Notes: generated by a model from the sequence alone, not told the origin. A stretch of DNA of 64,000 nucleotides from Streptomyces showdoensis (GCF_039535475.1 NZ_BAAAXG010000009.1:1-64000), one strand, 5' to 3'; positions 50,279 through 58,685 are shown, counted from the stretch's first letter. Program-made: numbers and translations.

Positions 50279-50578
50279 TCAGGCGACGGCGAGGCGGTAC
50301 TCGGCGACCATGTCCGGCAGGTCCTTCAGGCGGTCGGCGACCTGGTTCAGCAGCACCTGCTTCGCGGCGGCGTCCGGAGCGCGCCACTCGGCGTCGTCGA
50401 TGAAGGTGACGGCGTCCCTGATGTCCTCGAAGCCGTTGATGCCGCTCCGCTTGAAGATGTGGACGGCGTCGAGGAGCTGGTTGCCGAGGTCGCACAGGTC
50501 CACGACCGGGTTGTCTTCGACGACGAACGCGACGTCGTCGGCGTACTTGGCGAGGATCTTCTCGGGGGTGTGGTCCAC
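50279..50578 (-). CDS. Hypothetical helical protein
   Basis: 99 residues from GTG 50578 behind AAGGAGCATCC. Helical and acidic (EKILAKYADDVAFVVEDNPV; FEDIRDAVTFIDDAEW; VLLNQVADRLKDLPDMVAEY). No family recognised; real by ribosome site and operon position. Confidence 0.6.
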   Translation of the reverse strand: MDHTPEKILAKYADDVAFVVEDNPVVDLCDLGNQLLDAVHIFKRSGINGFEDIRDAVTFIDDAEWRAPDAAAKQVLLNQVADRLKDLPDMVAEYRLAVA

Positions 50579-50633
50579 GGTGGATGCTCCTTCTGCGCGG
50601 TCCGGCGCGGGCAGGGCGGTCAGAGGGTGTTGA

Positions 50634-51059
50634 TCAGCGGCCGTTGTACGGGAGCGCGCGGCACGTCTCGGCGTGCTGCTGCGCCCACTTCCGGGCGGCG
50701 GCGAGGGGGGCCAGTGCGGCGGCGGAGGCCTCGTCGGCGTCCGCGCTCAGCGGGACGGCGTCGGTGGCGGGCACCTGGTGCTCCTGGTCGGCGCAGCCGT
50801 TGCCAGCGCAGCGGACGAGGGCGGCGATGGCGACGCCGTCCTGCATCTCGGTGAAGGAGCCATGCTTGCGCTTCCGGGAGAACTTGACCTGGAGGTCGGC
50901 CTCGATGACGGCGCCGCCGACGCCCTGGTACCGGCCAGCGGGGATGGCGACGATGTGGTTGGTGCTGAGGACGCGGCGGCCGCTCTCCAGGTGCCGCCTC
51001 TGGATGCGGATCTCCTCGGGGACGGCGTCGGCCGGGTTGGGCGCGAAGTTGGTGTACAT
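50634..51059 (-). CDS. Hypothetical protein
   Basis: 141 residues from ATG 51059. EEIRIQRRHLESGRRVLSTN, YQGVGGAVIEADLQVKFSRK and a middle CAGNGCADQEHQ Cys pair suggest a small beta domain with metal site; the C-terminus is helical. Similar proteins occur in Streptomyces transfer regions. Function unknown. Confidence 0.6.
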   Translation of the reverse strand: MYTNFAPNPADAVPEEIRIQRRHLESGRRVLSTNHIVAIPAGRYQGVGGAVIEADLQVKFSRKRKHGSFTEMQDGVAIAALVRCAGNGCADQEHQVPATDAVPLSADADEASAAALAPLAAARKWAQQHAETCRALPYNGR

Positions 51060-51131
51060 GGCGGGCCCTCTCAGGTGGTCGGGAGCGGGGCCCGGCCCGT
51101 TGCCGGGCCCCAGTGGTGCCGTGCGGGTGGG

Positions 51132-51554
51132 TCAGGAGCGGTCGATGAGGGCGGCGGCCTCGCCGGTGTGATCACGCGGCGCGAACTCCGCCAGCTCGTA
51201 CGCGAACCGCTCGCCGCACAGCTCGACCTGCTTGGCCGTCTCCGCGTCCAGGCCGTCGAGCGCCGGGTTCGAGTCGGCGTTCGTCAGCCGCTGCACCAGC
51301 AGCCCGAACGCGGCCAGCAGGTCGGTGCCGTTCCCGGCGATCGTGGAGAGGATCGTCTGCGTCTGGTCCGCCGTCAGGGCGTCCAGCGCAAGGAGGCGGA
51401 TCCCGTCGCGGATCATGTCGACCCCGGGGTGGACCCCGGCGGTGTCGTCGAGGACGCCTTCGAGCTCGTCGTCGAGCGGCGGAACACCGACCTCAACCGG
51501 CGGCTGCAGCTCGCCCGGCCGGTGATACCAGGGGTAGGAGCCCTTCGCCATCAC
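51132..51554 (-). CDS. Hypothetical protein
   Basis: 140 residues from ATG 51554 (second Met one codon later). Pro-rich N-terminus, then helices (GIRLLALDALTADQTQTILS; AAFGLLVQRLTNADSN; ELCGERFAYELAEFAP). It overlaps the next upstream gene by ATGA. No family. Confidence 0.6.
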   Translation of the reverse strand: MMAKGSYPWYHRPGELQPPVEVGVPPLDDELEGVLDDTAGVHPGVDMIRDGIRLLALDALTADQTQTILSTIAGNGTDLLAAFGLLVQRLTNADSNPALDGLDAETAKQVELCGERFAYELAEFAPRDHTGEAAALIDRS

Positions 51555-51730
51555 AGCTCCCCCTCCACCGACTCACCCAGGAACGCCTCGTACGCCAGGA
51601 CACCGGCCTCCGGGTCGGCGCCGTTCAGCGCGTCCGCGAGGAGGCTGATCGGGTCGACGGCGGCGAAGTGGTCCTCGATCGCAGCGACCAGCAGCGGGTC
51701 CAGCTCGTCGTACTCCGCGCCCGCTGCCAT
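51551..51730 (-). CDS. Small acidic protein
   Basis: 59 residues from ATG 51730, overlapping the preceding stop by one base. Acidic and helical (DPLLVAAIEDHFAAVDPISL, DPEAGVLAYEAFLGES). Function unknown. Confidence 0.55.
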   Translation of the reverse strand: MAAGAEYDELDPLLVAAIEDHFAAVDPISLLADALNGADPEAGVLAYEAFLGESVEGEL

Positions 51731-52164
51731 CACGCCACGACCTTCGAGGCGGAGGCCGGGCCGGACGGGGTGAAGCCGCCGCACGTCCCGGGGCACAGCC
51801 ACATGTCGCAGATCGGGCAGCGCTCGTTGCTCGCGGTCAGCTTCGCCAGCCGCTTCTTCTCGAACCGGAGGTTGTCCAGCGCGGCGGCCTGCGTCTCGCA
51901 CGGCACGCTCTGGAAGCTGGGCGACTCGACGTAGGTGGTCAGCCGTCGGACAGCGGCGCGGGCCGCGTCGACCTCGGACCGCTCGACCGCCGGGGCGAGA
52001 CGCAGCACCGGCTGCCGCTCGAAACCGGGGGCCATCTCAGCGAGCGTCCGACGCGCCGGACGGGCCACGTTCGCGTCGTCCAGCCGCGCTCGGCGCAGGG
52101 CCTCAGCCGCGCCGTGGGAGGCGGTGTAGATGGAGGTGGGGGTCTTCGTGCGATCCTGATTCAT
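51730..52164 (-). CDS. Zinc-binding protein, first gene of the transfer operon
   Basis: 144 residues from ATG 52164 (AGGAGG upstream). Helical N-terminus and a C-terminal Cys cluster CPICDMWLCPGTCGG that could bind zinc. Being first after the regulated promoter it may be a transfer regulator; not proven. Confidence 0.6.
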   Translation of the reverse strand: MNQDRTKTPTSIYTASHGAAEALRRARLDDANVARPARRTLAEMAPGFERQPVLRLAPAVERSEVDAARAAVRRLTTYVESPSFQSVPCETQAAALDNLRFEKKRLAKLTASNERCPICDMWLCPGTCGGFTPSGPASASKVVA

Positions 52165-52210
52165 GGCGGATCTGGCCTCCTGTGTGGCAGGTAGGGCTGG
52201 TCTGCTTCGC

Positions 52211-52238
52211 GGTCCCTGGTGTGCAACCACCAGGGACC
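52211..52238 (-). terminator. Hairpin in the transfer operon leader
   Basis: Perfect 11-bp stem GGTCCCTGGTG / CACCAGGGACC with a 6-nt loop between the leftward promoter (about 52275-52303) and the first start codon. No U-tract; could attenuate or stabilise the leader. Confidence 0.5.
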
Positions 52239-52272
52239 GTTGTGCTTCTGAGGGATCCTCAGCGGCACAACT

Positions 52273-52322
52273 CAATATTCCTAGGACTAGACTTGCGTGT
52301 CAAGCTAGGCGGCGAATAGTCT
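52273..52322. promoter_or_regulatory. Divergent promoters with GntR-type operator
   Basis: Leftward: TTGACA (52303-52298), 17 nt, GAATAT feeds the transfer operon. Rightward: TTGCGT (52293-52298), 18 nt, TAGTCT (52317-52322) feeds the GntR gene. A palindrome CTAGACTTG / CAAGCTAG (52287-52308, 5-nt spacer) overlaps both. The GntR protein is the likely ligand, as with KorSA-type control in pSAM2. Confidence 0.7.
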
Positions 52323-52344
52323 CGTGATTAGAGAGGAGGACCGG

Positions 52345-53115
52345 ATGCCGAAGCCCCAGCCGAAGTACCGCGACATCGCGGACGAGCTGCGCGCCCAGAT
52401 CGAAAGCGGAGAACTCCCGCCCGGCAAGAAGTTGCCGTTCACCGACGACCTGGTGGAGCGGTTCGGCGTGTCGAAGCAGACCGTCAGGGCTGCCGTTGAC
52501 GTGCTCGCGCAGGAAGGGCTGGTCGTAGTGCGACGTCGCTACGGAACCGTCGTCCGAGATAGGCGACCCGTCCGGATACCGCTGAGCCGCTACCAAGGCT
52601 CGCTGGACTCAGATGGCCAGCTCGGCCCCTTCGAAGCCGCCTGCGAGGCGCAGGGGTTGAGGGGCGTCATGAAGACCGTGTCGGTGGAGCAGGTGCGTGC
52701 CCCGGATGTCGCGGCCCTGCTGGGCCTCGAGTCCGAAGACGCCTTGGTCTGCCGGCGTCGTGAGGCGCACATAGAGGAGCAGGTCGTCCAGTTCCAGCAG
52801 GCCTGGTACCCGCTCGACGTGGCGCAGGCAGCCGGCCTGGACCAGCCGGGCAAGGTGACAGGCGGCGTCTACGGAGCGCTGGCCGCTGCAGGAATGGCGC
52901 CAGCTGAGGCCGACGAGCGCGTCGGGGCCCGGATGCCCACGAAGGAGGAGGGAGCACAGCTCGGCACAGGGCTTGCCCTGCCCGTGCTCACGGTTGAAAG
53001 GATCAGTCGCGACAACGCTGGTCGCCCGCTGGAGCTGCTCCGTGTAGTTGCCGCGGGAGACCGGATGGATCTCGTCTACGAGGCACTGCCTCTTCCCGGA
53101 AGGCACCAGGCATGA
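52345..53115 (+). CDS. GntR-family regulator with UTRA domain
   Basis: 256 residues from ATG 52345 behind GAGAGGAGGA (GTG 52324 lies upstream of the best transcription start). Winged helix at residues 1-75 (KYRDIADELRAQIESGELPP; VSKQTVRAAVDVLAQEGLVV), then a UTRA ligand domain with VCRRREAHIEEQVVQFQQAW and LPVLTVERISRDNAGRPLEL. Such regulators repress transfer genes in Streptomyces elements. It is divergent from the transfer operon and probably represses both promoters. Confidence 0.9.
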   Translation: MPKPQPKYRDIADELRAQIESGELPPGKKLPFTDDLVERFGVSKQTVRAAVDVLAQEGLVVVRRRYGTVVRDRRPVRIPLSRYQGSLDSDGQLGPFEAACEAQGLRGVMKTVSVEQVRAPDVAALLGLESEDALVCRRREAHIEEQVVQFQQAWYPLDVAQAAGLDQPGKVTGGVYGALAAAGMAPAEADERVGARMPTKEEGAQLGTGLALPVLTVERISRDNAGRPLELLRVVAAGDRMDLVYEALPLPGRHQA

Positions 53116-53165
53116 CCGTGCTGCGGCACTGACCGTTCAGTCCTGGACTCCATCCAGGACGGCGA

Positions 53166-53199
53166 ACGGCCGGAGGGGCTACCGACCCCACCCGGCCGT
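53166..53199 (+). terminator. Terminator of the GntR gene
   Basis: Stem ACGGCCGG / CCGGCCGT with inner GGGG/CCCC pairing. A second small hairpin (GTCCTGGA / TCCAGGAC, 53140-53160) precedes it. Confidence 0.6.
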
Positions 53200-53266
53200 C
53201 CTTGCACCACCGATCTGCGAAATCGGCAGCAATGACGCACCAACCCTCATCAGGAAGGCCGTCTCC

Positions 53267-53326
53267 ATGAGCCTACTTCTTCTGAGACATCGAAGTAATC
53301 CAGCGTCCCGTAAGGACTCGCTGTGA
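53267..53326 (+). CDS. 19-residue leader peptide
   Basis: ATG 53267 after AGGAAGG with 8-nt spacing; peptide MSLLLLRHRSNPASRKDSL. Its TGA overlaps the GTG of the next gene (GTGA), which suggests translational coupling. Confidence 0.35.
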   Translation: MSLLLLRHRSNPASRKDSL

Positions 53327-53604
53327 CCCCCGGCGGCAGGTCTGACCTGCCCTCTTTCGTCACCTTCAAGACGGGCGCCGAGCTCCTCGTCGAGCAAGGG
53401 ATCGCAACCAGCATCACCCCCGACGGCGTTCGGTACATCGCTCGCCAGGACAACCAGGAATGGCCCTTCGGCGAAGGCAAGCCGCACCCGTACGAGAAGG
53501 TCGGCAACGCCCGCGTCATGGCCACCAAGCCGTTCCTGGACTACTTCCGCAGCCACCCGCCGAAGGGGCGGGGCCCGGACAGAGCACCCCGCAGCACCCA
53601 GTGA
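53323..53604 (+). CDS. Small hypothetical protein
   Basis: 93 residues from GTG 53323. FVTFKTGAELLVEQGIATSI followed by GVRYIARQDNQEWPFGEG looks like a small alpha/beta fold; ends with a Pro/Arg-rich tail. No family recognised. Found with GntR regulators in Streptomyces accessory regions. Confidence 0.6.
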   Translation: MTPGGRSDLPSFVTFKTGAELLVEQGIATSITPDGVRYIARQDNQEWPFGEGKPHPYEKVGNARVMATKPFLDYFRSHPPKGRGPDRAPRSTQ

Positions 53605-53644
53605 ACCGGCCCGTCTGGCGCGCGATACGCCAGCCCAGACATGC

Positions 53645-53679
53645 CGAAGGCCGGCGAGTTCACAGCTCACCGGCCTTCG
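53645..53679 (+). terminator. Terminator
   Basis: Stem CGAAGGCCGG / CCGGCCTTCG with inner GAG/CTC pairing, 41 nt after the previous stop. Confidence 0.7.
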
Positions 53680-53826
53680 AAGCACAACAGCGGGTGGTCG
53701 CCCGCTGCACCAAGACCCACCTCGTGAAAGTCAGGTCTACGGGATGACTGTACCCGGATCACCGGTGGAGCCCACCAGAAGCGGCGCACTGCGCCGAGTG
53801 AGCCAGCCGTTTGCTGGAGGCCTGCG

Positions 53827-55302
53827 ATGAGGAAGCGAGCATCGAGGCCGAACCGTTTCGCGGCGGTCGAGAACACGGCGATCGACGCGTTGCCGTCGGT
53901 CTTGGCGACGGGCCTGTTGACGAAGCTGATCCGCGCGCGTGACGGCGAGGATGTGACCGTCGAGGGCCTGTGCAAGACGCACGTCGAGGGCCGTGAGGCC
54001 CTGACCAAAGCAATGCGAATGCTCGTGGAGAAGGCGTTCGTCGTGAAGTTCAAGCTGCAGCGGGCCGCCTCCGAGATGGTCGAGGAGGACGGGGAGCTCG
54101 TCGCGAAGCGCGGGGGCTCCTGGTACACGACGTTCAGCGTCGACTCGTTCGCCTTCACGGCCGAGGACGTGAGCGCCATGCTGGCGGAGATCTATGACGG
54201 CGGGAACGTGAAGTCGCACCGGATCGAGCCGGAGCACCTGGACCCGAACAAGAACGGGGCGGGCTGGTCGCGACCGGGTGCGGGAATCCCGTCGGTCGGT
54301 GCGACCAGGGAGAACGCCGAGCCCTGGCCAGAGGGTGACTCGCGACCGACCTACGGCTCACCGACGGTCGGTCCACCGACCGTCGGTCACCCGGCGGCTC
54401 ATATAAGGAAGAAGACTGTTCTCTCTGAAACTAAGAGCGAAGACGGGATGCCCCTGTCGGGGCGTAGCCCCGTGGACGGGCGTAGCCCTTCGTCTACCGG
54501 TAGTAGGGCTGCTGGGGACGAAGGCGGCTCCGCCGCGTCCGGCAAGACCCAGCGCTCCCCCTCGACGAAGAAGGCGGCGGCCGGCGGGAAGCGGCACAGC
54601 CGCGCCGAGCGGGCCACGGTCGAACAGGTCCTCGCGTTCCTGCCGCCTGAGCTGCCCGTCGACCAGGTCCGCCTTCCCGTCGTCGCCGACGCGATTCTGT
54701 CGGCGATGGCCGCGGACGGGCGGAGCGTCGAGGAAATGGGGCAGCGGATCCTGTACCGCTGGCTGCACCACGGCTTCGCCGAGAAGGTCGCTGCCGGCCA
54801 GCTGCGGAACCCGGTTGGCACCGTCGTGGCCCTCGTCCGGCCGCTGCGCCGGGGAGACAAGTACGCCTGTGCCGACGCCGGGTGCGAGAACGGCCGCGTG
54901 AAGGTCACGGGCGTAGAGGAGGACTGCCGCCTGTGCGCGGTCCGAATCGCCGACTGGAAGGCCGCGCAGCAGCGGAACCGGCCCCCTAGCGGGGAGAAGC
55001 CGCCAGTGCCGCCGCAGCGGGCCCCCGTGGCGCCGTCGAAGCCGCTCTTGGAGGACTGCACCGGCCCTTACTGCACCCGGTCCGTCCGGGCGGGGCGCGC
55101 CCTGTGTGACGACTGCCAGGAGAAACAGGAAGCTGCAGCGGCAGGTGCTGACCTGGTCGGGCAGTGGGACATGGAGGACGCCCGCCGGGCCGAGCAGCAA
55201 GCTGCTGCCGTGCAGGTAGATGCTGAGGACGCCCGGCTGCGCGCGGAGTTCGCCGCCCAGAACCCGGGGCTCGCCGCCTACAGCTCGGATGCGCCGTTCT
55301 GA
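53827..55302 (+). CDS. Winged-helix protein with C-terminal zinc motifs
   Basis: 491 residues from ATG 53827 behind GCTGGAGG. Residues 10-140 contain NTAIDALPSVLATGLLTKLI, LTKAMRMLVEKAFVVKFKLQ and RGGSWYTTFSVDSFAF, a DnaD-like winged-helix family frequent in Streptomyces. The middle is low complexity. Later LPVVADAILSAMAADGRSVE and two Cys clusters (CADAGCENG ... CRLCAV; CTGPYCTRS ... CDDCQEK) may bind zinc. A replication or DNA-binding role is likely but unproven. The gene contains a GC-rich palindrome. Confidence 0.65.
   Translation: MRKRASRPNRFAAVENTAIDALPSVLATGLLTKLIRARDGEDVTVEGLCKTHVEGREALTKAMRMLVEKAFVVKFKLQRAASEMVEEDGELVAKRGGSWYTTFSVDSFAFTAEDVSAMLAEIYDGGNVKSHRIEPEHLDPNKNGAGWSRPGAGIPSVGATRENAEPWPEGDSRPTYGSPTVGPPTVGHPAAHIRKKTVLSETKSEDGMPLSGRSPVDGRSPSSTGSRAAGDEGGSAASGKTQRSPSTKKAAAGGKRHSRAERATVEQVLAFLPPELPVDQVRLPVVADAILSAMAADGRSVEEMGQRILYRWLHHGFAEKVAAGQLRNPVGTVVALVRPLRRGDKYACADAGCENGRVKVTGVEEDCRLCAVRIADWKAAQQRNRPPSGEKPPVPPQRAPVAPSKPLLEDCTGPYCTRSVRAGRALCDDCQEKQEAAAAGADLVGQWDMEDARRAEQQAAAVQVDAEDARLRAEFAAQNPGLAAYSSDAPF
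54360..54387. repeat. Palindrome inside the winged-helix gene
   Basis: Perfect 13-bp arms ACCGACGGTCGGT / ACCGACCGTCGGT, 2-nt spacer, with related CGACC and GTCGGT motifs at 54270-54355. Origins inside rep genes are known in actinomycete plasmids; here it codes the Pro/Gly/Ser/Thr linker. Confidence 0.6.
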
Positions 55303-55482
55303 CCTGGTGAGGTGGGCGTACGGCGTGATGCCCGTACGCCCACCTTCCTAGCCGTCCTCGCTCTGGCGACTGGTGGCCTCAGACAGCCCTTGAACGGCCG
55401 CAGTTCGCCAATCGGCCGCCGCAGGCCCTCCTGGGACGGGAAGATGGGACTATTCGCCCAAGACCGGCTTGGAGGCCAGTTC

Positions 55483-56199
55483 ATGGACGCTCGTCAGATC
55501 ACCGCGCTCGACGACGAAGCCTTCGAGGAGTTACTCCTCGCCCACGTACACCCGCCCGTCCGCGACCCCGACGTCTGGGCCGGGCTGACCCATCCCGACA
55601 ACATCCGCCGCACCCAGTCCGTCGCGGCAGCCAAGCACCAGCGCACCGCCCACGCCCTGCGCAAGCGGAAGGCGGAGCGGGAGGTCTTTCAGCAGGAATG
55701 TCTCGCCCGCGGCTATGAGGGCAAGCGGGATTGGTTCGAGACGCGCGCCGAATACGAGAGCTGGCGATCCCGCGCTGGCAACTTCCACCAGACGATGCAG
55801 AAGGCCCTCTCCGAGATCGCTCGGATCATGAGGGACCAGAACCGATCCGCAGGCGACCGAAGCTTCGGTGCCCAGCGCAACACTCTCCGCCTCCTCGCCC
55901 TCGCAGTGAGCAAGCATCAGGCCGCTCACGCCCGCGCTGGCGGCGTTGCCGAGCAGCAGGACTACGAACTCTGGCGAGTCCTGGACCAGCTCACGGTGCC
56001 CACCGGGCCGGATCAGGACCAGGTGTCGCTTCGCACGATGCTCGACGTGTATTGGACGGAGGTGAATCCGGTCAGCGACGTCGAAGAGCGGCGCGCCGAT
56101 GCCGAGCGGATGATGCGTGGGGCGCCCGGCGGCCAGTCATCCCGCTACGCGGGAGTCCCTCGCGCCCGGCACGTCGACAACGGCAAGGGGCTCGCCTGA
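55483..56199 (+). CDS. Hypothetical helical protein
   Basis: 238 residues from ATG 55483 behind TTGGAGGCC. Starts MDARQITALDDEAFEELLLA, then a long basic helix region (AAAKHQRTAHALRKRKAERE) and RAEYESWRSRAGNFHQTMQ. Found in Streptomyces near winged-helix proteins of the preceding type. No known function. It is the last gene before murB and may mark the right end of the element. Confidence 0.65.
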   Translation: MDARQITALDDEAFEELLLAHVHPPVRDPDVWAGLTHPDNIRRTQSVAAAKHQRTAHALRKRKAEREVFQQECLARGYEGKRDWFETRAEYESWRSRAGNFHQTMQKALSEIARIMRDQNRSAGDRSFGAQRNTLRLLALAVSKHQAAHARAGGVAEQQDYELWRVLDQLTVPTGPDQDQVSLRTMLDVYWTEVNPVSDVEERRADAERMMRGAPGGQSSRYAGVPRARHVDNGKGLA

Positions 56200-56344
56200 A
56201 CGACTGAAGCGACTGGCGGCCGGGCATCCCGACGGCGCCGGGCGGCCGCTCGGGAGTCTGCCGCCCCTCTCCTGATGTGACCGGGCTCACGCCTCCTGAC
56301 CTGCATCTGCGGCCCGTAGCGGTGCGGCACGTAGGGTGTGGCGG

Positions 56345-57400
56345 GTGCAGGTACAGAACAACGCCCTCCTCGCCCCGCTGACGACCTTCAGGCTCGGCGG
56401 GCCCGCCACCCGGCTCGTCACCGCCACCACGGACGACGAGGTGATCGCCGCCGTCCGCGAGGCCGACGCCTCCGGCACGCCGCTGCTCGTCATCGGCGGC
56501 GGATCCAACCTGGTCATCGGCGACAAGGGCTTCGACGGCACCGCCCTGCACATCGCCACGACCGGCTTCTCCCTCGACGGCACCCGTCTGGAGCTGGCCG
56601 CCGGAGAGGTCTGGACGGACGCCGTCGCGCGGACCGTCGAGGCCGGGCTCGCCGGGATCGAGTGCCTCGCCGGCATCCCCGGCTCCGCGGGCGCCACCCC
56701 CATCCAGAACGTCGGCGCCTACGGCCAGGACGTCTCCGCCACCGTCACCGAGGTCGTCGCGTACGACCGGCGGGCCGAGGAGACGGTCACCCTCACCAAC
56801 GCCGAGTGCGCCTTCTCGTACCGCCACAGCCGCTTCAAGGACCAGCCCGACCGCTACGTCGTGCTCCGGGTCCGCTTCGAGCTGGAGGACGCCGACGGGA
56901 TGTCCGCGCCGATCGCCTACCCGGAGACCGCCCGCGCCCTCGGCGTCGAGGCCGGCGACCGGGTGCCCCTCACGCGGGCCCGGGAGACCGTCCTGCGGCT
57001 GCGGGCGGGCAAGGGCATGGTCCTGGACCCGGAGGACCACGACACGTGGTCGGCCGGCTCCTTCTTCACCAACCCGATCCTCACGATCGAGGCCTTCGAC
57101 GCGTTCGCCGCTAAGGCCCGCGCGCGCCTCGGCGACGAGGTGGCGCCGCCGGCGTTCCCGACCACGGACGGCCAGGTGAAGACCTCCGCCGCCTGGCTGA
57201 TCGACAAGGCCGGCTTCGTGAAGGGCTACGGGACCGGGCCCGTCCGGATCTCCACCAAGCACACCCTCGCCCTCACCAACCGCGGCGAGGCGACCACCGA
57301 GGACCTGCTCGCGCTCGCCCGCGAGGTCGTCGCCGGGGTACGGGACGCCTTCGGGGTCACCCTCGTCAACGAGCCCGTGACGGTGGGCGTCGCGTTGTAG
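56345..57400 (+). CDS. murB: UDP-N-acetylmuramate dehydrogenase
   Basis: 351 residues from GTG 56345 (in-frame GTG 56336 is less likely by comparison with family N-termini). FAD-binding motifs TTFRLGGPA and IGGGSNLVIGDKGFDG, then LAGIPGSAGATPIQNVGAYG. The catalytic Ser is in WSAGSFFTNP, and Arg/Tyr in FSYRHSRFKD. MurB reduces UDP-GlcNAc-enolpyruvate to UDP-MurNAc with NADPH, an essential cytosolic step of peptidoglycan synthesis. Intact length and sequence indicate the core chromosomal gene, so this is the best chromosomal anchor in the window. Confidence 0.95.
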   Translation: MQVQNNALLAPLTTFRLGGPATRLVTATTDDEVIAAVREADASGTPLLVIGGGSNLVIGDKGFDGTALHIATTGFSLDGTRLELAAGEVWTDAVARTVEAGLAGIECLAGIPGSAGATPIQNVGAYGQDVSATVTEVVAYDRRAEETVTLTNAECAFSYRHSRFKDQPDRYVVLRVRFELEDADGMSAPIAYPETARALGVEAGDRVPLTRARETVLRLRAGKGMVLDPEDHDTWSAGSFFTNPILTIEAFDAFAAKARARLGDEVAPPAFPTTDGQVKTSAAWLIDKAGFVKGYGTGPVRISTKHTLALTNRGEATTEDLLALAREVVAGVRDAFGVTLVNEPVTVGVAL

Positions 57401-57462
57401 GAACACCGCAGGCCCGGCCGCACTTCGGAGGCGTTGTCAGTGGGCGCCCCTACGGTGGGGGC

Positions 57463-58119
57463 ATGATGAATACCGTCCGGCCGCGGAACCCCGATGTCCT
57501 GCTCCGCGCCGTCCGGATGATCTTCGGCGTGTCCTGCCTGCGGTGCGGTATCAGCCGGCCAGACCCGGTGATGGCGCACATCCGGAACTGGCCCGGGACT
57601 CTCAAGGTCGTGACCACCAAGATGAAGGGTTCCGTGCCGGAGACGGAAAAGTTCACCAAGGTCATCGACGAGTACACCTACTCGCTCTTCCACAACATCG
57701 GTAACGTCCTGCCGCTCTGCCCGAATTGCCACGCTCTCTTCGACGGCGCCAAGTACACCGAGTCCGACGAGCGGGAGATACGACAGCTGCGCGACGAGGC
57801 CGTACGCCAGCCGGAGGTTCTTGAGCAGGCGATCGCCTACATCCGCGCCGAGCTCGCGGGGCGCACGAACCGCTGCTCGCACAAGGACGAGGCTGGCGAT
57901 CGGCTCCACACCCGCAGGACCGACACCTCGGCCCTCGGTGCGCCTTTGACCTGGGTGATGAACGGGTTCCGGCGCGGCCTGGACCTGGGCGATCCGAACA
58001 TCGTCGTCAACACGGCCACGCCGGGCCAGCACTACCACGTCGCCCTGGACCGGGGGTCCGTGGACCAGTGCTTCGGCACATCAGACTCGGGCTGCTCCGA
58101 CTCTGAGCTGGTCGTCTAG
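57463..58119 (+). CDS. HNH endonuclease-like protein
   Basis: 218 residues from ATG 57463. SCLRCGISRPDPVMAHIRNW followed by HNIGNVLPLCPNCHALFDGA gives two CxxC pairs and the His/Asn/His pattern of HNH nucleases. The C-terminus contains NGFRRGLDLGDPN. Stand-alone HNH proteins can be restriction-type or homing nucleases. No partner methylase is adjacent. Confidence 0.75.
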   Translation: MMNTVRPRNPDVLLRAVRMIFGVSCLRCGISRPDPVMAHIRNWPGTLKVVTTKMKGSVPETEKFTKVIDEYTYSLFHNIGNVLPLCPNCHALFDGAKYTESDEREIRQLRDEAVRQPEVLEQAIAYIRAELAGRTNRCSHKDEAGDRLHTRRTDTSALGAPLTWVMNGFRRGLDLGDPNIVVNTATPGQHYHVALDRGSVDQCFGTSDSGCSDSELVV

Positions 58120-58190
58120 GCGCGATCCCGCCCGCGGTGTCGGTGGTCGCTGGGATACTCGGCGGACCGCCGTACCCCGAGAGGACCCCC

Positions 58191-58685
58191 GTGAGCGACG
58201 AGCAGCAAGAGCCGACACCGGCCGAGCTCCGGATGTTGGCGGCCCAGACAGAAGCACTTGAGCAGCGCATCGCCGAAATCCAGGACCGGCTCCGCGCGAG
58301 CGAGGAGACCCGGGACACCGCCTTCCGCCTGGCCGACGCCGCAGAGAACATGCGCCGTGGCCGGGATGCCCTGGAGTTGACCGTCGCCGACCTGGCTCGG
58401 ATCCGTACCAGGCGGGACCCACGGCTGTGCGGTGTGCCGTGGGGCGTGTGCCCGGAGCACGGCAACACCCTGCGGGGCAGCGGCGGCCGCGCCTGGTGCA
58501 CGGACCCGGGCTGCACGAGGTCGTGGGGCTACGACAAGCTCGGCACCACGTGCGGGGAGCCGGTCACGCACACGATCACCGACGCGGCCGGCACCTCGTT
58601 CCCGGCCTGCCGGGGGCACGCGATGGACGCGGAGCAGCGGTTGGAGGGCGGCACCGTCGTGGAGCTGCCCTCAGCGACCGCCTGA
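58191..58685 (+). CDS. Coiled-coil protein with zinc-binding C-terminus
   Basis: 164 residues from GTG 58191 behind GAGAGGACC. First half coiled coil (ELRMLAAQTEALEQRIAEIQ); second half has CGVPWGVCPEHGNTLRG, AWCTDPGCTRSWGYD and PACRGHAMD, suggesting two zinc sites. Common in Streptomyces accessory regions, role unknown. Confidence 0.65.
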   Translation: MSDEQQEPTPAELRMLAAQTEALEQRIAEIQDRLRASEETRDTAFRLADAAENMRRGRDALELTVADLARIRTRRDPRLCGVPWGVCPEHGNTLRGSGGRAWCTDPGCTRSWGYDKLGTTCGEPVTHTITDAAGTSFPACRGHAMDAEQRLEGGTVVELPSATA

